A stretch of DNA of 64,000 nt from Dickeya dianthicola NCPPB 453 (GCF_000365305.1 NZ_CM001841.1:1972922-2036921), one strand, 5' to 3'. Shown: positions 39,113-49,166, numbered from the stretch's first letter. Translations and numbers: made by a program. The notes: generated by a model not told the origin, from the letters alone.

Positions 39113-39384
39113 GGATTGTCGCCGTCAGGGGCAACGGGGCGCTACTCTAGGGAAAATCCGCAGCAGCGTCAACAGACTTCTTTCATAAAAACGTGCGTTT
39201 AGCCAAACTTAGCGCAATCTGCTGCTTTACTCGCCAGTTCGGTTTGTCAGCCCGTAGCCCTAGTGGGCAACGCGGCGGCGTATGTTTCATTTCTGTTAAT
39301 TTGCGGTTGTCGCGCCGACGCCTCGGCTGTGCCGGTGCGGGATAAATGCTATGCTGGCTTATCAATGCCGAGTCAGGAGAAACC

Positions 39385-40122
39385 ATGTATCCCGTCGATT
39401 TACACATGCACACCGTCGCCAGCACTCACGCCTACAGCACCCTGCATGACTACGTGGCCGAAGCCAAAGCCAAACAAATCCGCCTGTTCGCCATTACCGA
39501 TCACGGCCCGGACATGGCGGATGCGCCGCATTACTGGCATTTCATCAATATGCGCGTCTGGCCGCGTGTCGTGGACGGCATCGGCATTCTGCGCGGCATC
39601 GAAGCCAACATTAAAAATCTGGCGGGCGATATCGACTGCACCGGGCCGATGCTGGATTGCATGGACCTGATTATCGCCGGTTTCCACGAGCCGGTGTTCC
39701 CCCCGGCGAACCGCGATACCCATACCGAAGCGATGATTGCCGCGATGGCGCAGGGCGCGGTGCATATCATCAGCCATCCCGGCAACCCGAAATTCCCGGT
39801 TGATATCCGCGCGGTGGCGCAAGCCGCGGCTAAATATAACGTGGCACTGGAACTGAATAACTCGTCCTTTACCCATTCCCGTAAAGGCAGCGAGCCGAAT
39901 TGCCGTGCGGTGGCCGAAGCGGTGCGCGACGCCGGTGGTTATCTGGCGCTGGGGTCGGATTCGCATATCGCCTGGTCGCTGGGCGAGTTCCCGCATTGTG
40001 AACGCATTATGCGGGACGTTGATTTTCCGCAGGATCGCGTGTTGAATGTCAGCCCACGCCGGGTGCTGGATTTTCTGGAGCAGCGCGGGAAACCCGCGAT
40101 CCCGGAGTTTGCCGATCTGTGA
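39385..40122 (+). CDS. ycdX: PHP-domain zinc phosphatase YcdX
   Basis: A 245-residue protein, exactly the E. coli length. PHP metal-binding motifs are [25 protein letters not shown] and GSDSHIAW, which in E. coli YcdX hold a trinuclear zinc site. The E. coli gene is linked to swarming motility; the natural substrate is unclear. AGGAG precedes ATG 39385. ycdY follows, as in E. coli. Confidence 0.93.
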   Translation: MYPVDLHMHTVASTHAYSTLHDYVAEAKAKQIRLFAITDHGPDMADAPHYWHFINMRVWPRVVDGIGILRGIEANIKNLAGDIDCTGPMLDCMDLIIAGFHEPVFPPANRDTHTEAMIAAMAQGAVHIISHPGNPKFPVDIRAVAQAAAKYNVALELNNSSFTHSRKGSEPNCRAVAEAVRDAGGYLALGSDSHIAWSLGEFPHCERIMRDVDFPQDRVLNVSPRRVLDFLEQRGKPAIPEFADL

Positions 40123-40143
40123 TGTTGTCACTTAATCGCGCGC

Positions 40144-40193
40144 CGTGTCTTTTTACAGGTTGATGAGTCGTGTCTTTTTACAGGTTGATGAGA
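40144..40193 (+). repeat. 25-bp tandem duplication at the ycdY start
   Basis: Two copies of a 25-base unit beginning CGTGTCTTTTTACAGGTTG (40144-40168 and 40169-40193) differ only in the last base. Each copy carries the CAGG ribosome-site-like stretch and an ATGAG, so the second ATG context has been duplicated upstream of the true start. Confidence 0.93.
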
Positions 40194-40771
40194 TGAATGA
40201 ATTTTCCGTGGTGTGCCGTATTCTCGGCACGCTGTTTAACCGATCGCCGCAGGATCCGCTGTTGGCGCCGTTATTTACCCTGATTGCGCAAGGCAAGCTG
40301 GCGCAGCAATGGCCGCTGGCACAAGACGAGCTGATGGCGCGCTGGCAGCGCAGCGTCGATTTACCGACGATGAGTGCGGATTATGAGGCGTTGTTCGGCG
40401 CAGAACCGTCGGTAGCGCCGTGGCGCTCCAGTTGGGAGCCGGACGCACCGGAAGCTGAAATCCGCACGTTTTTACAACAATGCGGTATGCCGTTGGGCGA
40501 CGGGCCGGTGGACCACTTTGGCGCTTTGCTGCTGGCGGCGTCCTGGCTGGAAGACCAGGCACAGGAAGATGAAACGGCGGCGCAGTCGGCGTTTTTCGAT
40601 AACTATTTATTGCCGTGGAGTGATCGTTTTCTGGGCAAGGTGGAAAGCCATGCGACCAGTGCGTTTTATCGCACCCTGGCGATCATTTGCCGTGAAGCAC
40701 TGGACGCAATGCGTGACGAGCTGGCGGAAGCGGAAGACGGCGAGACGGATAATGAGACGTCTGAAGAGTGA
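40193..40771 (+). CDS. ycdY: TorD/DmsD-family chaperone YcdY
   Basis: A 192-residue all-helical chaperone of the TorD family (PF TorD-like). The start at ATG 40193 (MNEFSVVCRILGTLFNR) matches E. coli YcdY; upstream ATGs at 40145 and 40163 arise from the duplicated leader. Conserved segments are SADYEALF, GALLLAASWLEDQ and LPWSDRFLGKVE. In E. coli it interacts with YcdX and raises its phosphatase activity; the two genes are adjacent here. Confidence 0.9.
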   Translation: MNEFSVVCRILGTLFNRSPQDPLLAPLFTLIAQGKLAQQWPLAQDELMARWQRSVDLPTMSADYEALFGAEPSVAPWRSSWEPDAPEAEIRTFLQQCGMPLGDGPVDHFGALLLAASWLEDQAQEDETAAQSAFFDNYLLPWSDRFLGKVESHATSAFYRTLAIICREALDAMRDELAEAEDGETDNETSEE

Positions 40772-40815
40772 AAACAGGTGGCGAACGCCACCCGTTTGTT
40801 TTTAATCGGTCAACA

Positions 40816-41379
40816 TTAATCGCTCAACATGATAACCAGTTGGCCGGGTTTTACCTCGATGCCTTTGGCCAGTTTCTTCGCCAGCGCTTCTTTGTTGTTG
40901 CGCTCCGGGTTCAGCACGTAGGCGGGTTTTTGGTCAAAGTAGCTTTTCAACGACTGATTCAGGTAGGGCGTCAGTGTTTGCAGCACCGGTTGCAATTTCT
41001 CCGGCTGAACGCTGTAATCCACCAGCTCCATGTCTTTCAGGTAGATGGCGCCTTCGTCCTTGTTGAACACCGGCTGGGCTTTGAGCGTCAGTTTCATGTC
41101 TGCCTGCTGTTTACCCAGCAGCGAATTGATATCAACCTTGGCGGTGCCGCTCAGCGTGACTTTGCCGGGTTCCGCGCGGCCAATCTGGCTGCTCAGCTCG
41201 GTCAGCGTAATATGCGCATCCACTACGCCGGGAACGCCCAGTTGTTTCTGGTAGTCATTATGCTGCTGCAAATACTGATTGATTTCCTGCTCGCTCAGGC
41301 TGTATTGCGCCAACGGGTTGCAACCGCTTATCAGCAATGTTCCCACTAGCGCCAGCGCGGCCAGTCCCAATTTTTTCAT
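40816..41379 (-). CDS. yceB: DUF1439 lipoprotein YceB
   Basis: A 187-residue lipoprotein with a signal peptide ending in LISGC (lipidated Cys20). The mature part is a DUF1439 domain similar to E. coli YceB, a lipid-binding-like tubular fold of unknown function. In E. coli it also precedes grxB. It is convergent with ycdY 44 bases away. Confidence 0.9.
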   Translation of the reverse strand: MKKLGLAALALVGTLLISGCNPLAQYSLSEQEINQYLQQHNDYQKQLGVPGVVDAHITLTELSSQIGRAEPGKVTLSGTAKVDINSLLGKQQADMKLTLKAQPVFNKDEGAIYLKDMELVDYSVQPEKLQPVLQTLTPYLNQSLKSYFDQKPAYVLNPERNNKEALAKKLAKGIEVKPGQLVIMLSD

Positions 41380-41514
41380 TGTTATAACCTCTTGTTTTCC
41401 ATGATTCCCTCGCCGGGCGAGGAATGCCGGCAGGGTGCGTTATTCCAGTGGTATCGCCAATCAGAATATGCCTAAACACCGCCGTCAGCCGGTCGTGACG
41501 GCGGCAACACGGGG

Positions 41515-42162
41515 TTATTGCGCCTGTTCGATCAACAATCCGACGTTGGCGTTTTGAGACAGGGTATCGCAATACGCGGCGACGGCCGCCGGGACATTGA
41601 CGTCGGCGACAATAGTCAGCGAGCGCAGCAGGGCGAACAGATTGATGTCATGCAACGACAGCGTGTCGTTGCATGCCTGCGGCGAGACAATCAGCGGCGC
41701 CAGCGCTTGCAGGTCGCCTTCCAACTGGCCAATCAACGCGGCCGTCTGGCTGAAGTGGGTATCGAAGTTGCCGATTTGCCCCTCTTTCTTGTGAATAAAG
41801 TAGTTGCGGCCGGCGTCGGTGGCGAACTCTTCGAAGTCAGCGCGGGAGAAACGCGGGATCAGCAGGCGCGGCGCGTATTCATACACCCGGCGAATCCAGG
41901 CGTCGATAGCCGGGTTGAGCGGGCCGGTCAGCACCGGTTTGCCGTCCAACTCGTCGATATATTTCACGATATCCAGACTTTCAGGCATGTAGCTGCCGTC
42001 CTGTTTTTGCAGAATCGGCACCATTTTCTGACCGACCATCGAAATTGGCGTGGCTTCATCATCGTTGGACAACACGCGCAATTCCACCGGCAACCGTTTC
42101 AGGCCGAAAATCATGCGTGCCTTCACGCAGAAAGGACAATGGTCATAGACAAACAGTTTCAT
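41515..42162 (-). CDS. grxB: Glutaredoxin 2
   Basis: A 215-residue GST-fold glutaredoxin. The N-terminal thioredoxin-like domain has the CPFC active site (Cys9, Cys12), then VPILQ and the ES of the glutathione-binding site (YMPESLDIVKYID). The C-terminal domain is helical. It reduces protein-glutathione disulfides in the cytoplasm. Confidence 0.95.
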   Translation of the reverse strand: MKLFVYDHCPFCVKARMIFGLKRLPVELRVLSNDDEATPISMVGQKMVPILQKQDGSYMPESLDIVKYIDELDGKPVLTGPLNPAIDAWIRRVYEYAPRLLIPRFSRADFEEFATDAGRNYFIHKKEGQIGNFDTHFSQTAALIGQLEGDLQALAPLIVSPQACNDTLSLHDINLFALLRSLTIVADVNVPAAVAAYCDTLSQNANVGLLIEQAQ

Positions 42163-42343
42163 ACCGGAACTCCTTGGGTTGAACGGCGCCGTATCGGACG
42201 CGACCGTGATGATGATGTCGAACGGGATTATCCATCGTCAGCGTTGGCGCGTCCATGCGCAATGTGTGCTGCAACCTCTGGAAATTGAAGATAAAAACGG
42301 GGCGATAACGACGCCCCGTGCAAGATGTGGAAGCAACCAGCGA

Positions 42344-43549
42344 TCAATGCTCGTTCAGCATGGCGGGTTCGATACGTCTTAAGTGGAACTGCCAGTACAG
42401 GGCGGCCATCGTCAGCATGCCGATGATGCCCAGCATACACCAGGGTAAGGCCGGTTGACCGAGCGCCTTTCCGGTATCGAACAGCCAGCCGCCGCCGCTG
42501 TAGCCGAGCGCGCCGCCCAACGCCAGGCCCATACGGCTGAACCCCATATAGCTGCCGCGGGCGCGGGCATCGGCCAGCGATGCGCCCAGCGTTTCCCGCG
42601 CCGGTTCGGCGATGATGGAGCCGATGTAAAACAGCCCGATCAGGCCCAGCAGCCATTGCAGGCTGGTGACCATGCCCATCGGAATCAGGCTCAGGGTCAT
42701 GATGAACAGCCCGAACATCAGCCGCTGTTCCAGCCGGAAGCGTTTTTCGCTCCAGCGGGCGATCGGGTACAGCAGCGTCAGCGACAGCGCCGCTTCAATG
42801 GCGTACATCCATTTTACCGCAGACGGCGAACCGGCCAGTTCATTGACCATGATAGGCATCATCAACAACACCTGTACGCCCAGCATGAAGTAGCCGGTCA
42901 GCGTCAACACATAGACGACGAAGCGACGGTCGCGCATCACCCGCATCATGCCTTCGCGAATCGGGGTGCGAATGGTAGAAATGCGATAGGCGGGCAGCAG
43001 CAGGGCGTTCAGCGCGGCCGCCAGCACGAATACCGCCGCGCCGACCCAGCACACTACCGAAAAGTTGTATTGCATCAGCCAGCTACCGAGCAGCGCGCCG
43101 ATCACCGCTCCGGCGTTGTCCTGCATCATTAACAGCGAGAAGAAGCGGCTGCGTTCGTGCGGACGGGTCAATTTGATGACGATGGCGTTGCGCGGCGGTT
43201 CGAACAGGGTGCCGCCCAGCGCCGACAGCACGCAGGAGAGCATCAGCATCAGCGGCGTGGTCGCCAGCGCCATGAACACGAAACCGGAGGCACGCAGCAA
43301 CATGCCGGCGACGATCATCGGCCTGGCGCCGAAACGATCGGCGATGGCGCCGCCGAAAATACCCAGTCCTTGTTGGGTGAGCTGACGCAGGCCGAGTGCG
43401 ATCCCGACGGTCAGCGCCGCCCAGCCCATTTGGTCGACGAAGCGGATGGAAATCAACGGAAATACTACGAAAAAACCCAACACCACCAGCATGTTATCCA
43501 GTAGCAGGAAATATTTACCCAGGCTGCGGGCCTGCGTCATCAATGACAT
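42344..43549 (-). CDS. mdtH: MFS multidrug transporter MdtH
   Basis: A 401-residue, 12-helix major facilitator protein of the DHA1 drug:H+ antiporter group. Motif A is [12 protein letters not shown] between helices 2 and 3, and the family-typical start [25 protein letters not shown] is present. E. coli MdtH confers modest resistance to norfloxacin and enoxacin when overproduced. Gene order grxB-mdtH-rimJ follows E. coli. Confidence 0.92.
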   Translation of the reverse strand: MSLMTQARSLGKYFLLLDNMLVVLGFFVVFPLISIRFVDQMGWAALTVGIALGLRQLTQQGLGIFGGAIADRFGARPMIVAGMLLRASGFVFMALATTPLMLMLSCVLSALGGTLFEPPRNAIVIKLTRPHERSRFFSLLMMQDNAGAVIGALLGSWLMQYNFSVVCWVGAAVFVLAAALNALLLPAYRISTIRTPIREGMMRVMRDRRFVVYVLTLTGYFMLGVQVLLMMPIMVNELAGSPSAVKWMYAIEAALSLTLLYPIARWSEKRFRLEQRLMFGLFIMTLSLIPMGMVTSLQWLLGLIGLFYIGSIIAEPARETLGASLADARARGSYMGFSRMGLALGGALGYSGGGWLFDTGKALGQPALPWCMLGIIGMLTMAALYWQFHLRRIEPAMLNEH

Positions 43550-43859
43550 GTTTCACCACGAGGAAAGAAGGAAGGAATACCGCCTGTCTATTCTCTCGCC
43601 GATTGTGCCGTTGCGATAGGGTACCCGGCTAATAAATTTTTTTATCGTTCAACTGTTATCTGACGAACAGTTTAAGAAAAAAAGTCAGCGCGGCGTGTCG
43701 ATTGTGCAATAACTCGGCGGTCATGATTTTACGCTATGGAATTTATGTGGTTATAGTAAGCGCTATTGGTGATTTATCCTTTTGTGGCGTCCGCCGCGTC
43801 GGCGTTGACCGCATCAATAAAATTTATTCATCGACAATCCATCACCTGAGGGGGAAGGC
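43550..43859. other. Divergent mdtH/rimJ intergenic region
   Basis: The 310-base spacer is AT-rich towards rimJ and must carry both promoters. An imperfect inverted repeat AACTGTT...AACAGTT lies near 43648-43671. No gene is supported. The rimJ ribosome site is GAGGGGGAAGGC just before ATG 43860. Confidence 0.45.
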
Positions 43860-44444
43860 ATGTTTGGCTATCGCTCAACGACACCCAGGATCCGTTTGAC
43901 CACGGATCGGCTGGTGGTCCGTCTGGCGCACGAACGCGATGCCTGGCGTCTGGCTGAGTATTACGCGGAAAACCGTGATTTTTTGAAACCCTGGGAGCCG
44001 GTGCGCGATGCCAGCCACTGTTATCCTTCCGGCTGGCAGGCGCGGCTGAGCGTGATCGGCGATATGCACAAACAGGGCAGCGCCTACTATTTTTTGCTGC
44101 TGGACCCGGATGAAAACGAAGTGCGCGGCGTCGCCAACTTCAGCAATGTGCTGCGCGGTTCTTTTCACGCCTGCTACCTCGGTTATTCGCTGGGTGCAAA
44201 ATGGCAGGGACAAGGGATGATGTACGAAGCGTTGCAGTCGGCGCTGCGTTACATGCAACGCCAGCAACATATGCACCGCATCATGGCTAATTATATGCCG
44301 CACAATCAGCGCAGCGGCAACCTGTTGGCCCGGCTTGGGTTCGAAAAAGAAGGCTACGCCAAAAACTACCTGTTGATTGACGGCAAGTGGCAGGACCACG
44401 TGCTGACCGCCCTGACCAATAATGAATGGACGCCGATGCGCTGA
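43860..44444 (+). CDS. rimJ: Ribosomal protein uS5 alanine N-acetyltransferase RimJ
   Basis: A 194-residue GNAT acetyltransferase that acetylates the N-terminal alanine of ribosomal protein S5. It matches E. coli RimJ along its length: [30 protein letters not shown], the acetyl-CoA-binding [15 protein letters not shown], and [11 protein letters not shown]. yceH follows after 25 bases. Confidence 0.95.
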   Translation: MFGYRSTTPRIRLTTDRLVVRLAHERDAWRLAEYYAENRDFLKPWEPVRDASHCYPSGWQARLSVIGDMHKQGSAYYFLLLDPDENEVRGVANFSNVLRGSFHACYLGYSLGAKWQGQGMMYEALQSALRYMQRQQHMHRIMANYMPHNQRSGNLLARLGFEKEGYAKNYLLIDGKWQDHVLTALTNNEWTPMR

Positions 44445-44469
44445 GCATGTGGGTGAATGAGGATGTGCC

Positions 44470-45114
44470 ATGAAATACCAACTGTCGCCCCGCGAAGCGC
44501 GGATAATCGGCTGCCTGCTGGAAAAACAGCTGACCACCCCGGAACAGTACCCGATGTCCCTGAATGGCCTGACCGCCGCCTGTAATCAGAAAACCAACCG
44601 CGAGCCGGTGATGGATCTGAGCGAAAACGAGGTGCAGCAAACGCTCGATTTGCTGGTCAAACGGCATTTTCTGCGCACCGTCAGCGGTTTTGGCAACCGG
44701 GTGATGAAATATGAACACCGTTTCTGCAACTCCGAATTCGGCGACCTGAAGTTTTCGCCGGCCGAAGTGGCGTTGGCGACCACACTGCTGCTGCGCGGCG
44801 CTCAGACGCCGGGCGAGCTTCGTACCCGGGCCGCCCGCTTATACGAGTTTGCCGATATGGACGAGGTGGAAAACGTGTTGCAGCAACTGCAACAGCGCGA
44901 AGACGGGCCGTTTGTGGCGAAGCTGACACGGGAGCCGGGCAAGCGCGAAAGCCGGTTCATGCATCTGTTCAGCGGCGAGGTGGCGGATGTCGCGCCCTCT
45001 GAGCCAGTCGATGAACCGGCCGAAGGCGGGTTAGCCGCGCGGGTTACCGCACTGGAAAACGAGGTCGCCGAGTTACGGGCGCAACTGGCCGCGTTGCAGG
45101 CGAGCCTTGCCTGA
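44470..45114 (+). CDS. yceH: YceH family protein (DUF480)
   Basis: A 214-residue protein of the UPF0502/DUF480 family with two winged-helix-like domains: [37 protein letters not shown], then [16 protein letters not shown]. The C-terminal end forms a short coiled coil ([17 protein letters not shown]). Its function is not known. It lies between rimJ and yceM as in E. coli. Confidence 0.92.
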   Translation: MKYQLSPREARIIGCLLEKQLTTPEQYPMSLNGLTAACNQKTNREPVMDLSENEVQQTLDLLVKRHFLRTVSGFGNRVMKYEHRFCNSEFGDLKFSPAEVALATTLLLRGAQTPGELRTRAARLYEFADMDEVENVLQQLQQREDGPFVAKLTREPGKRESRFMHLFSGEVADVAPSEPVDEPAEGGLAARVTALENEVAELRAQLAALQASLA

Positions 45115-45152
45115 CGGCAGACTGAATGCAGCACGCTAGCGGGGGCGATAGC

Positions 45153-46076
45153 ATGAAATCATTACGCATCGGGGTGGTCGGGCTGGGCGATATCGCCCGC
45201 AAAGCGTATTTGCCTATCTTGTCACAGGCTGAACACTGGCAACTGGCGGGCGCCTGGTCGCCGGGGCAGGCGCGGGCCCGGCAACTGTGTCAGCAGTACC
45301 GCATTGCTTGTTTTTCCTCTCTGGAGGCGCTGAGCAGTCAGTGTGATGCGGTGTTTGTACACAGCAGCACCGCCAGCCACTACGAGGTGGTTAAAACGCT
45401 GCTGCTGGCAGGCAAACACGTCTATGTGGATAAACCGCTGGCGGAAACGCTGGCGCAGGCGGAAGAACTGGTAGCGCTGGCGGCCAGCCGCAATCTGTTG
45501 CTGATGGTGGGGTTCAACCGTCGTTTTGCGCCGCTTTATCAACGGCTCAGGCAGTTGCGGCCTTTCCCGGACAGCCTGCGCATGGAAAAACACCGCATCG
45601 ATAATATCGGGCCGCATCCGCTGGCGTTTACCCTGCTGGATGACTACCTGCACGTGGTGGACACCGCCTTGTGGCTGGCGGAAACGCCGGATGCGCCGGC
45701 CACGTTGTGCGGCGGCCTGTTGCGCTGCAACCCGCAGGGGCAGTTGATTTACGCCGAGCACCAGTTCCAGAGCGCTCATGGGATGATCACCACCAGCATG
45801 CACCGTCAGGCCGGCAGCCAGCGTGAAAGCGTGCAGTTGGTCAATGAGGGCGGCGGGTATCAGGTGGATAATCTGCGGGAGTGGCGTGAAGAGCGTGACG
45901 GCACGGTGTTGTTGCATCCGGCGCCGTCCTGGCAGAGCACGCTGGAACAGCGCGGTTTTGTGGGCGCGGTCCGGCATTTTATCGACGCGGTGGTTTCACA
46001 CACGCCGCCGTTAACCTCTGGCGATCAGGCGTTGCGCGCGCAGCGGGTGATCGAGATGTTGTTGAGAAAACGCTGA
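45153..46076 (+). CDS. yceM: Gfo/Idh/MocA-family oxidoreductase YceM (MviM)
   Basis: A 307-residue NAD(P)-dependent oxidoreductase-like protein. The N-terminal Rossmann fold starts RIGVVGLGDIARKAYLPIL, followed by VDKPLAETL with the conserved EKP-like lysine, and a C-terminal Gfo/Idh fold. Substrate unknown. Start ATG 45153 gives the E. coli length; the frame opens at 45126. It precedes murJ. Confidence 0.9.
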   Translation: MKSLRIGVVGLGDIARKAYLPILSQAEHWQLAGAWSPGQARARQLCQQYRIACFSSLEALSSQCDAVFVHSSTASHYEVVKTLLLAGKHVYVDKPLAETLAQAEELVALAASRNLLLMVGFNRRFAPLYQRLRQLRPFPDSLRMEKHRIDNIGPHPLAFTLLDDYLHVVDTALWLAETPDAPATLCGGLLRCNPQGQLIYAEHQFQSAHGMITTSMHRQAGSQRESVQLVNEGGGYQVDNLREWREERDGTVLLHPAPSWQSTLEQRGFVGAVRHFIDAVVSHTPPLTSGDQALRAQRVIEMLLRKR

Positions 46077-46290
46077 AAAAAACGGCGGCCGTCGGGCATT
46101 CGTGTGGCTATTGGCGGTGCAATCGACTAGGCTGTGTGCCGCGATAGCCGGTGCGGCGGCACCGGCCAGGAGCCCACTTCCTGTTGCTGGCGCGGGCGGT
46201 TTGACCGTCGTGGACATGGCGGACGAGCCGGTTTTCCCCGCCATCCCTCTCTTTCCCATAGTCAGAACAACGGATAGTCAGAACAACTGA

Positions 46291-47826
46291 ATGAATCTAC
46301 TGAAATCACTGGCTGCGGTCAGTTCTATGACCCTGCTTTCCCGTGTGCTGGGTTTCGTGCGTGATGCGGTCGTCGCCCGCGTATTTGGCGCCGGTATGGC
46401 GACCGATGCGTTTTTTGTGGCGTTCAAGCTGCCCAATCTGCTGCGGCGTGTTTTTGCCGAAGGTGCATTTTCCCAGGCGTTTGTGCCGATCCTCGCGGAG
46501 TATAAAAATCAGCAGGGCGAGGAGGCGGCGCGCACCTTTCTGGCCTATGTCGCCGGGATGCTGACGCTGATACTGGCGCTGGTGACGGTAGCCGGGATGC
46601 TGGCCGCGCCCTGGGTTATCATGGTGACCGCGCCGGGGTTTGCTTCAACGCCGGAACGCTTTGAGCTGACTTCGGCGCTGCTGCGAATTACCTTTCCCTA
46701 TATTTTGCTGATTTCGCTGACGTCGATGGCGGGGTCGGTGCTCAATACCTGGAACCGTTTTTCGGTGCCGGCGTTTGCGCCTACGTTGTTGAACATCAGC
46801 ATGATTGGTTTTGCGTTGCTGGGCGCCCGCTGGTTTAACCCGCCGGTGATAGCGCTGGGCTGGGCGGTAGTGGCGGGCGGGGTGTTGCAACTGGGCTACC
46901 AACTGCCGTATTTGAAGAAAATCGGTATGCTGGTGCTGCCGCGCATCAAGTTCTACGACCCCAGCGTCAGCCGGGTGATGAAGCTGATGGCGCCGGCGAT
47001 TCTCGGCGTGTCGGTCAGCCAGATTTCACTGATCATCAATACTGTTTTTGCGTCGTTCCTCAGCCAGGGGGCGGTGTCCTGGATGTACTACGCCGATCGG
47101 TTGATGGAGTTTCCGTCCGGCGTGCTGGGTGTGGCGCTGGGGACGATTCTGCTGCCGTCGCTGTCGAAAAGCGTCGCCAGCGGCAATCATCAGGAGTATT
47201 CCCGCCTGATGGATTGGGGGCTGCGGCTCTGTTTCCTGCTGGCGCTGCCGGCCACGGTGGCGCTGGGGCTGCTGGCCAAACCGCTGACCGTGGCATTGTT
47301 TCAGTACGGCAAATTCAGCGCGTTTGACGCCCTGATGACCCAGCGTGCGCTGGTTGCTTACTCGGTCGGGTTGATGGGGTTGATTCTGGTAAAAGTGCTG
47401 GTGCCGGGTTTTTACGCCCGGCAGGATATTAAAACGCCGGTGAAAATTGGCATGACGACGCTGGTGATGACTCAGTTGATGAACCTGGTCTTTGTCGGCC
47501 CGCTGCAACATGCCGGGCTGGCGCTGTCGATTGGTCTGGCGTCTTGTATCAACGCCGGGCTGTTGTTCTGGCAGTTGCGGCGTCAGCGCATCTTTGAACC
47601 TCAACCGGGTTGGAAGGCGTTTCTGTCCAAGCTGGTGGCGGCGGTCGTGGTCATGTCTCTGGTCCTGAGCGCGTTAGGCCTGTGGATGCCGCCCTGGGAT
47701 CAGGGCAGCATGACCCTGCGCCTGTTGCGCTTGTCGGCGGTGGTTGTCGCCGGCGCCGGCAGTTATTTTGCTGTGCTGGCCTTGCTGGGCTTCCGCCCGA
47801 AAGATTTTTCCCGCCGTAGTATTTGA
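46291..47826 (+). CDS. murJ: Lipid II flippase MurJ (MviN)
   Basis: A 511-residue inner-membrane protein of the MOP superfamily with about 14 transmembrane helices. It flips lipid II for peptidoglycan synthesis. Conserved segments include [19 protein letters not shown] near residue 18, [35 protein letters not shown] and [11 protein letters not shown]. It is the last gene of the conserved block. In E. coli flgN comes near this point; here a LysR remnant and the injection-system cluster follow. Confidence 0.97.
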   Translation: MNLLKSLAAVSSMTLLSRVLGFVRDAVVARVFGAGMATDAFFVAFKLPNLLRRVFAEGAFSQAFVPILAEYKNQQGEEAARTFLAYVAGMLTLILALVTVAGMLAAPWVIMVTAPGFASTPERFELTSALLRITFPYILLISLTSMAGSVLNTWNRFSVPAFAPTLLNISMIGFALLGARWFNPPVIALGWAVVAGGVLQLGYQLPYLKKIGMLVLPRIKFYDPSVSRVMKLMAPAILGVSVSQISLIINTVFASFLSQGAVSWMYYADRLMEFPSGVLGVALGTILLPSLSKSVASGNHQEYSRLMDWGLRLCFLLALPATVALGLLAKPLTVALFQYGKFSAFDALMTQRALVAYSVGLMGLILVKVLVPGFYARQDIKTPVKIGMTTLVMTQLMNLVFVGPLQHAGLALSIGLASCINAGLLFWQLRRQRIFEPQPGWKAFLSKLVAAVVVMSLVLSALGLWMPPWDQGSMTLRLLRLSAVVVAGAGSYFAVLALLGFRPKDFSRRSI

Positions 47827-47834
47827 TATGCCAT

Positions 47835-47865
47835 TGCCCCACCGCCGTGGGGCAGTCTGTTTTAT
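47835..47865 (+). terminator. Rho-independent terminator after murJ
   Basis: TGCCCCAC pairs with GTGGGGCA around CGCC, followed by GTCTGTTTTAT, nine bases after the murJ stop. Confidence 0.75.
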
Positions 47866-47928
47866 CCTGCGTGATATCACGATGACGCCAGCCCGGCACT
47901 TCGCTGGACTACGCCAGGACTGTATAAA

Positions 47929-47951
47929 ACAACCACAACCACAACCACAGG
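47929..47951. repeat. 6-bp tandem repeat (CAACCA) in the murJ downstream region
   Basis: Three to four consecutive CAACCA/ACCACA units. The surrounding stretch from 47866 to 48005 has no gene. Confidence 0.7.
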
Positions 47952-48005
47952 CGCGCAAAGCGCAAAGAGGCTATTCGCCCCGCGGTGTCATCGGACTGCT
48001 CGTCG

Positions 48006-48290
48006 TTATAACTTGTTGGCCAACACGTAATCCACAAAAGCGCGCAGTTTCGGAAGAACTGTACGCCGACTGGGGTAGTAGAGCGCCAATCCGGGGAATG
48101 TCATGGAGACGCTGCTGAGAAGAACCTCCAGCGTGCCTGCATGAATATTACGAGCGGCGAGGGAGCGCGGGAGCTGGAATAGCCCCACGCCTTGTTCCGC
48201 AGCGTGGACGCAGGCGGCGGCATCGTCGAGTATCAATGGCCCACGTACGTGGATGCTCTGTCGCTCCCCGGCGACACATCCCTCAGCCAC
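48006..48290 (-). pseudogene. C-terminal remnant of a LysR-family regulator
   Basis: The frame gives about 94 residues that align with the end of the LysR effector domain: RGPLILDDAAACVHAAEQG, GVGLFQLPRSLAARNIHAG, TLEVLLSS, ending LPKLRAFVDYVLAN. The DNA-binding half is missing. Upstream sequence (48291-48370) still shows weak LysR-like pieces but with stops and a frame change, and then an ERIC-type repeat interrupts it. It is a decayed neighbour at the edge of the injection-system cluster. Confidence 0.75.
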
Positions 48291-48427
48291 AGTTGAGGAG
48301 GCCAGGGCCTGGTACTACAGCGACGCGTACCAGTCGGCTGCCAGGCACCGGCATGCAGGCGCAACGTACAGAGGATTCGTCGTAGAGGGCGTGACGTGAA
48401 ACATTACGCACTGCCTACCAGCGCGCT

Positions 48428-48574
48428 TCACTTACCTGAGTAAGCTCATCGGGATTAAATGAGAGACATCCTGTCTCTCACCGGAGGCCAGCCGTTGGCG
48501 GGTCAAATTCGTTCCCAACGAATTTGTCACTCCCTTGCCGCCGTCCTGCAACGCGAATTATTTAGGCTGTAGAC
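48428..48574 (-). repeat. ERIC-type element carrying a ~70-bp insertion
   Basis: The outer parts match ERIC in reverse orientation: TCACTTACCTGAGTAAGC..CGGGATT on the left and TCCCTTGCCGCCGTCCTGCA..CGAATTATTTAGG on the right. Between them are about 70 extra bases with two perfect hairpins: GAGAGAC..GTCTCTC and CAAATTCGTT-CCC-AACGAATTTG. ERIC copies with insertions of this size are known in enterobacteria. Confidence 0.65.
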
Positions 48575-48581
48575 TACAATC

Positions 48582-49027
48582 ATTTTATTGTCGATTGAAT
48601 TACCGTTATTTTTTAGTGAAAAAGTCTGGCGTGTAAATAAAAAGGAATTTCAATGCATTATGAATTTTTTATTTATACGCTGGCGTACACATGGTTTTTT
48701 TGGATTTTCTGCTTATACTGAAAAACACTGTGAATGATAAAAGGGATGTTGCGAAACAGGCTATTCCTATTCATTTCAATAATAGTGACGGAAAGTAAAT
48801 TACAGCCGGAGGCAATACACGATCTATTCAATCTCATACGATTCCACCGTATTCATCATGCAATAGCCGTTTGTCGTCAGATTTTTTCTGATGCACGTTG
48901 TATTGTGTCTTTTATATGTCTGAACATATAAAGGTCAGATGAATTATCGTCGCTTTATTTACGCAAAAATGAATTTATTTTTGTGCGGATAGGTTTTGTA
49001 TGAATTAATTCCCATGATGATGTGCGA
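48582..49027. other. AT-rich leader region before the injection-system operon
   Basis: About 450 bases of strikingly AT-rich DNA, likely containing the promoter of the operon and a plausible H-NS target. Short frames with ribosome-like sites exist (a 22-residue hydrophobic peptide at 48653-48721, behind AAAAGGAATTT, and a 35-residue frame at 48691-48798), but none is recognisable. I call no gene. Confidence 0.45.
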
Positions 49028-49152
49028 TATACCCTAAATAATTCGAGTTGCAGGAAGGCGGCAACCGAGGGAATCCCCGGGAGCTTACATCAGTAAGTGA
49101 CCGGGGTGAGTAAGGGCAGCCAACACATCGGCAACGTGAAGTATGACGGGTA
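49028..49152 (+). repeat. Full-length ERIC (IRU) element in the operon leader
   Basis: About 125 bases, from TATACCCTAAATAATTCGAG to a GTATGACGGGTA end, the known ERIC length. The central palindrome contains GAATCCCCGGGAGCTTACAT and CAGTAAGTGACCGGGGTGAG, which correspond to the classical ERIC1R and ERIC2 primer regions. It ends 14 bases before the first gene of the injection system, so it must be in the transcript leader or close to the promoter. Confidence 0.93.
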
Positions 49153-49166
49153 GTAAGGGATCGCTG

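Noticed and set aside
48734-48931. 65-codon frame in the AT-rich eCIS leader
   Set aside because: Frequent in AT-rich DNA by chance; weak start context and no resemblance to known proteins.
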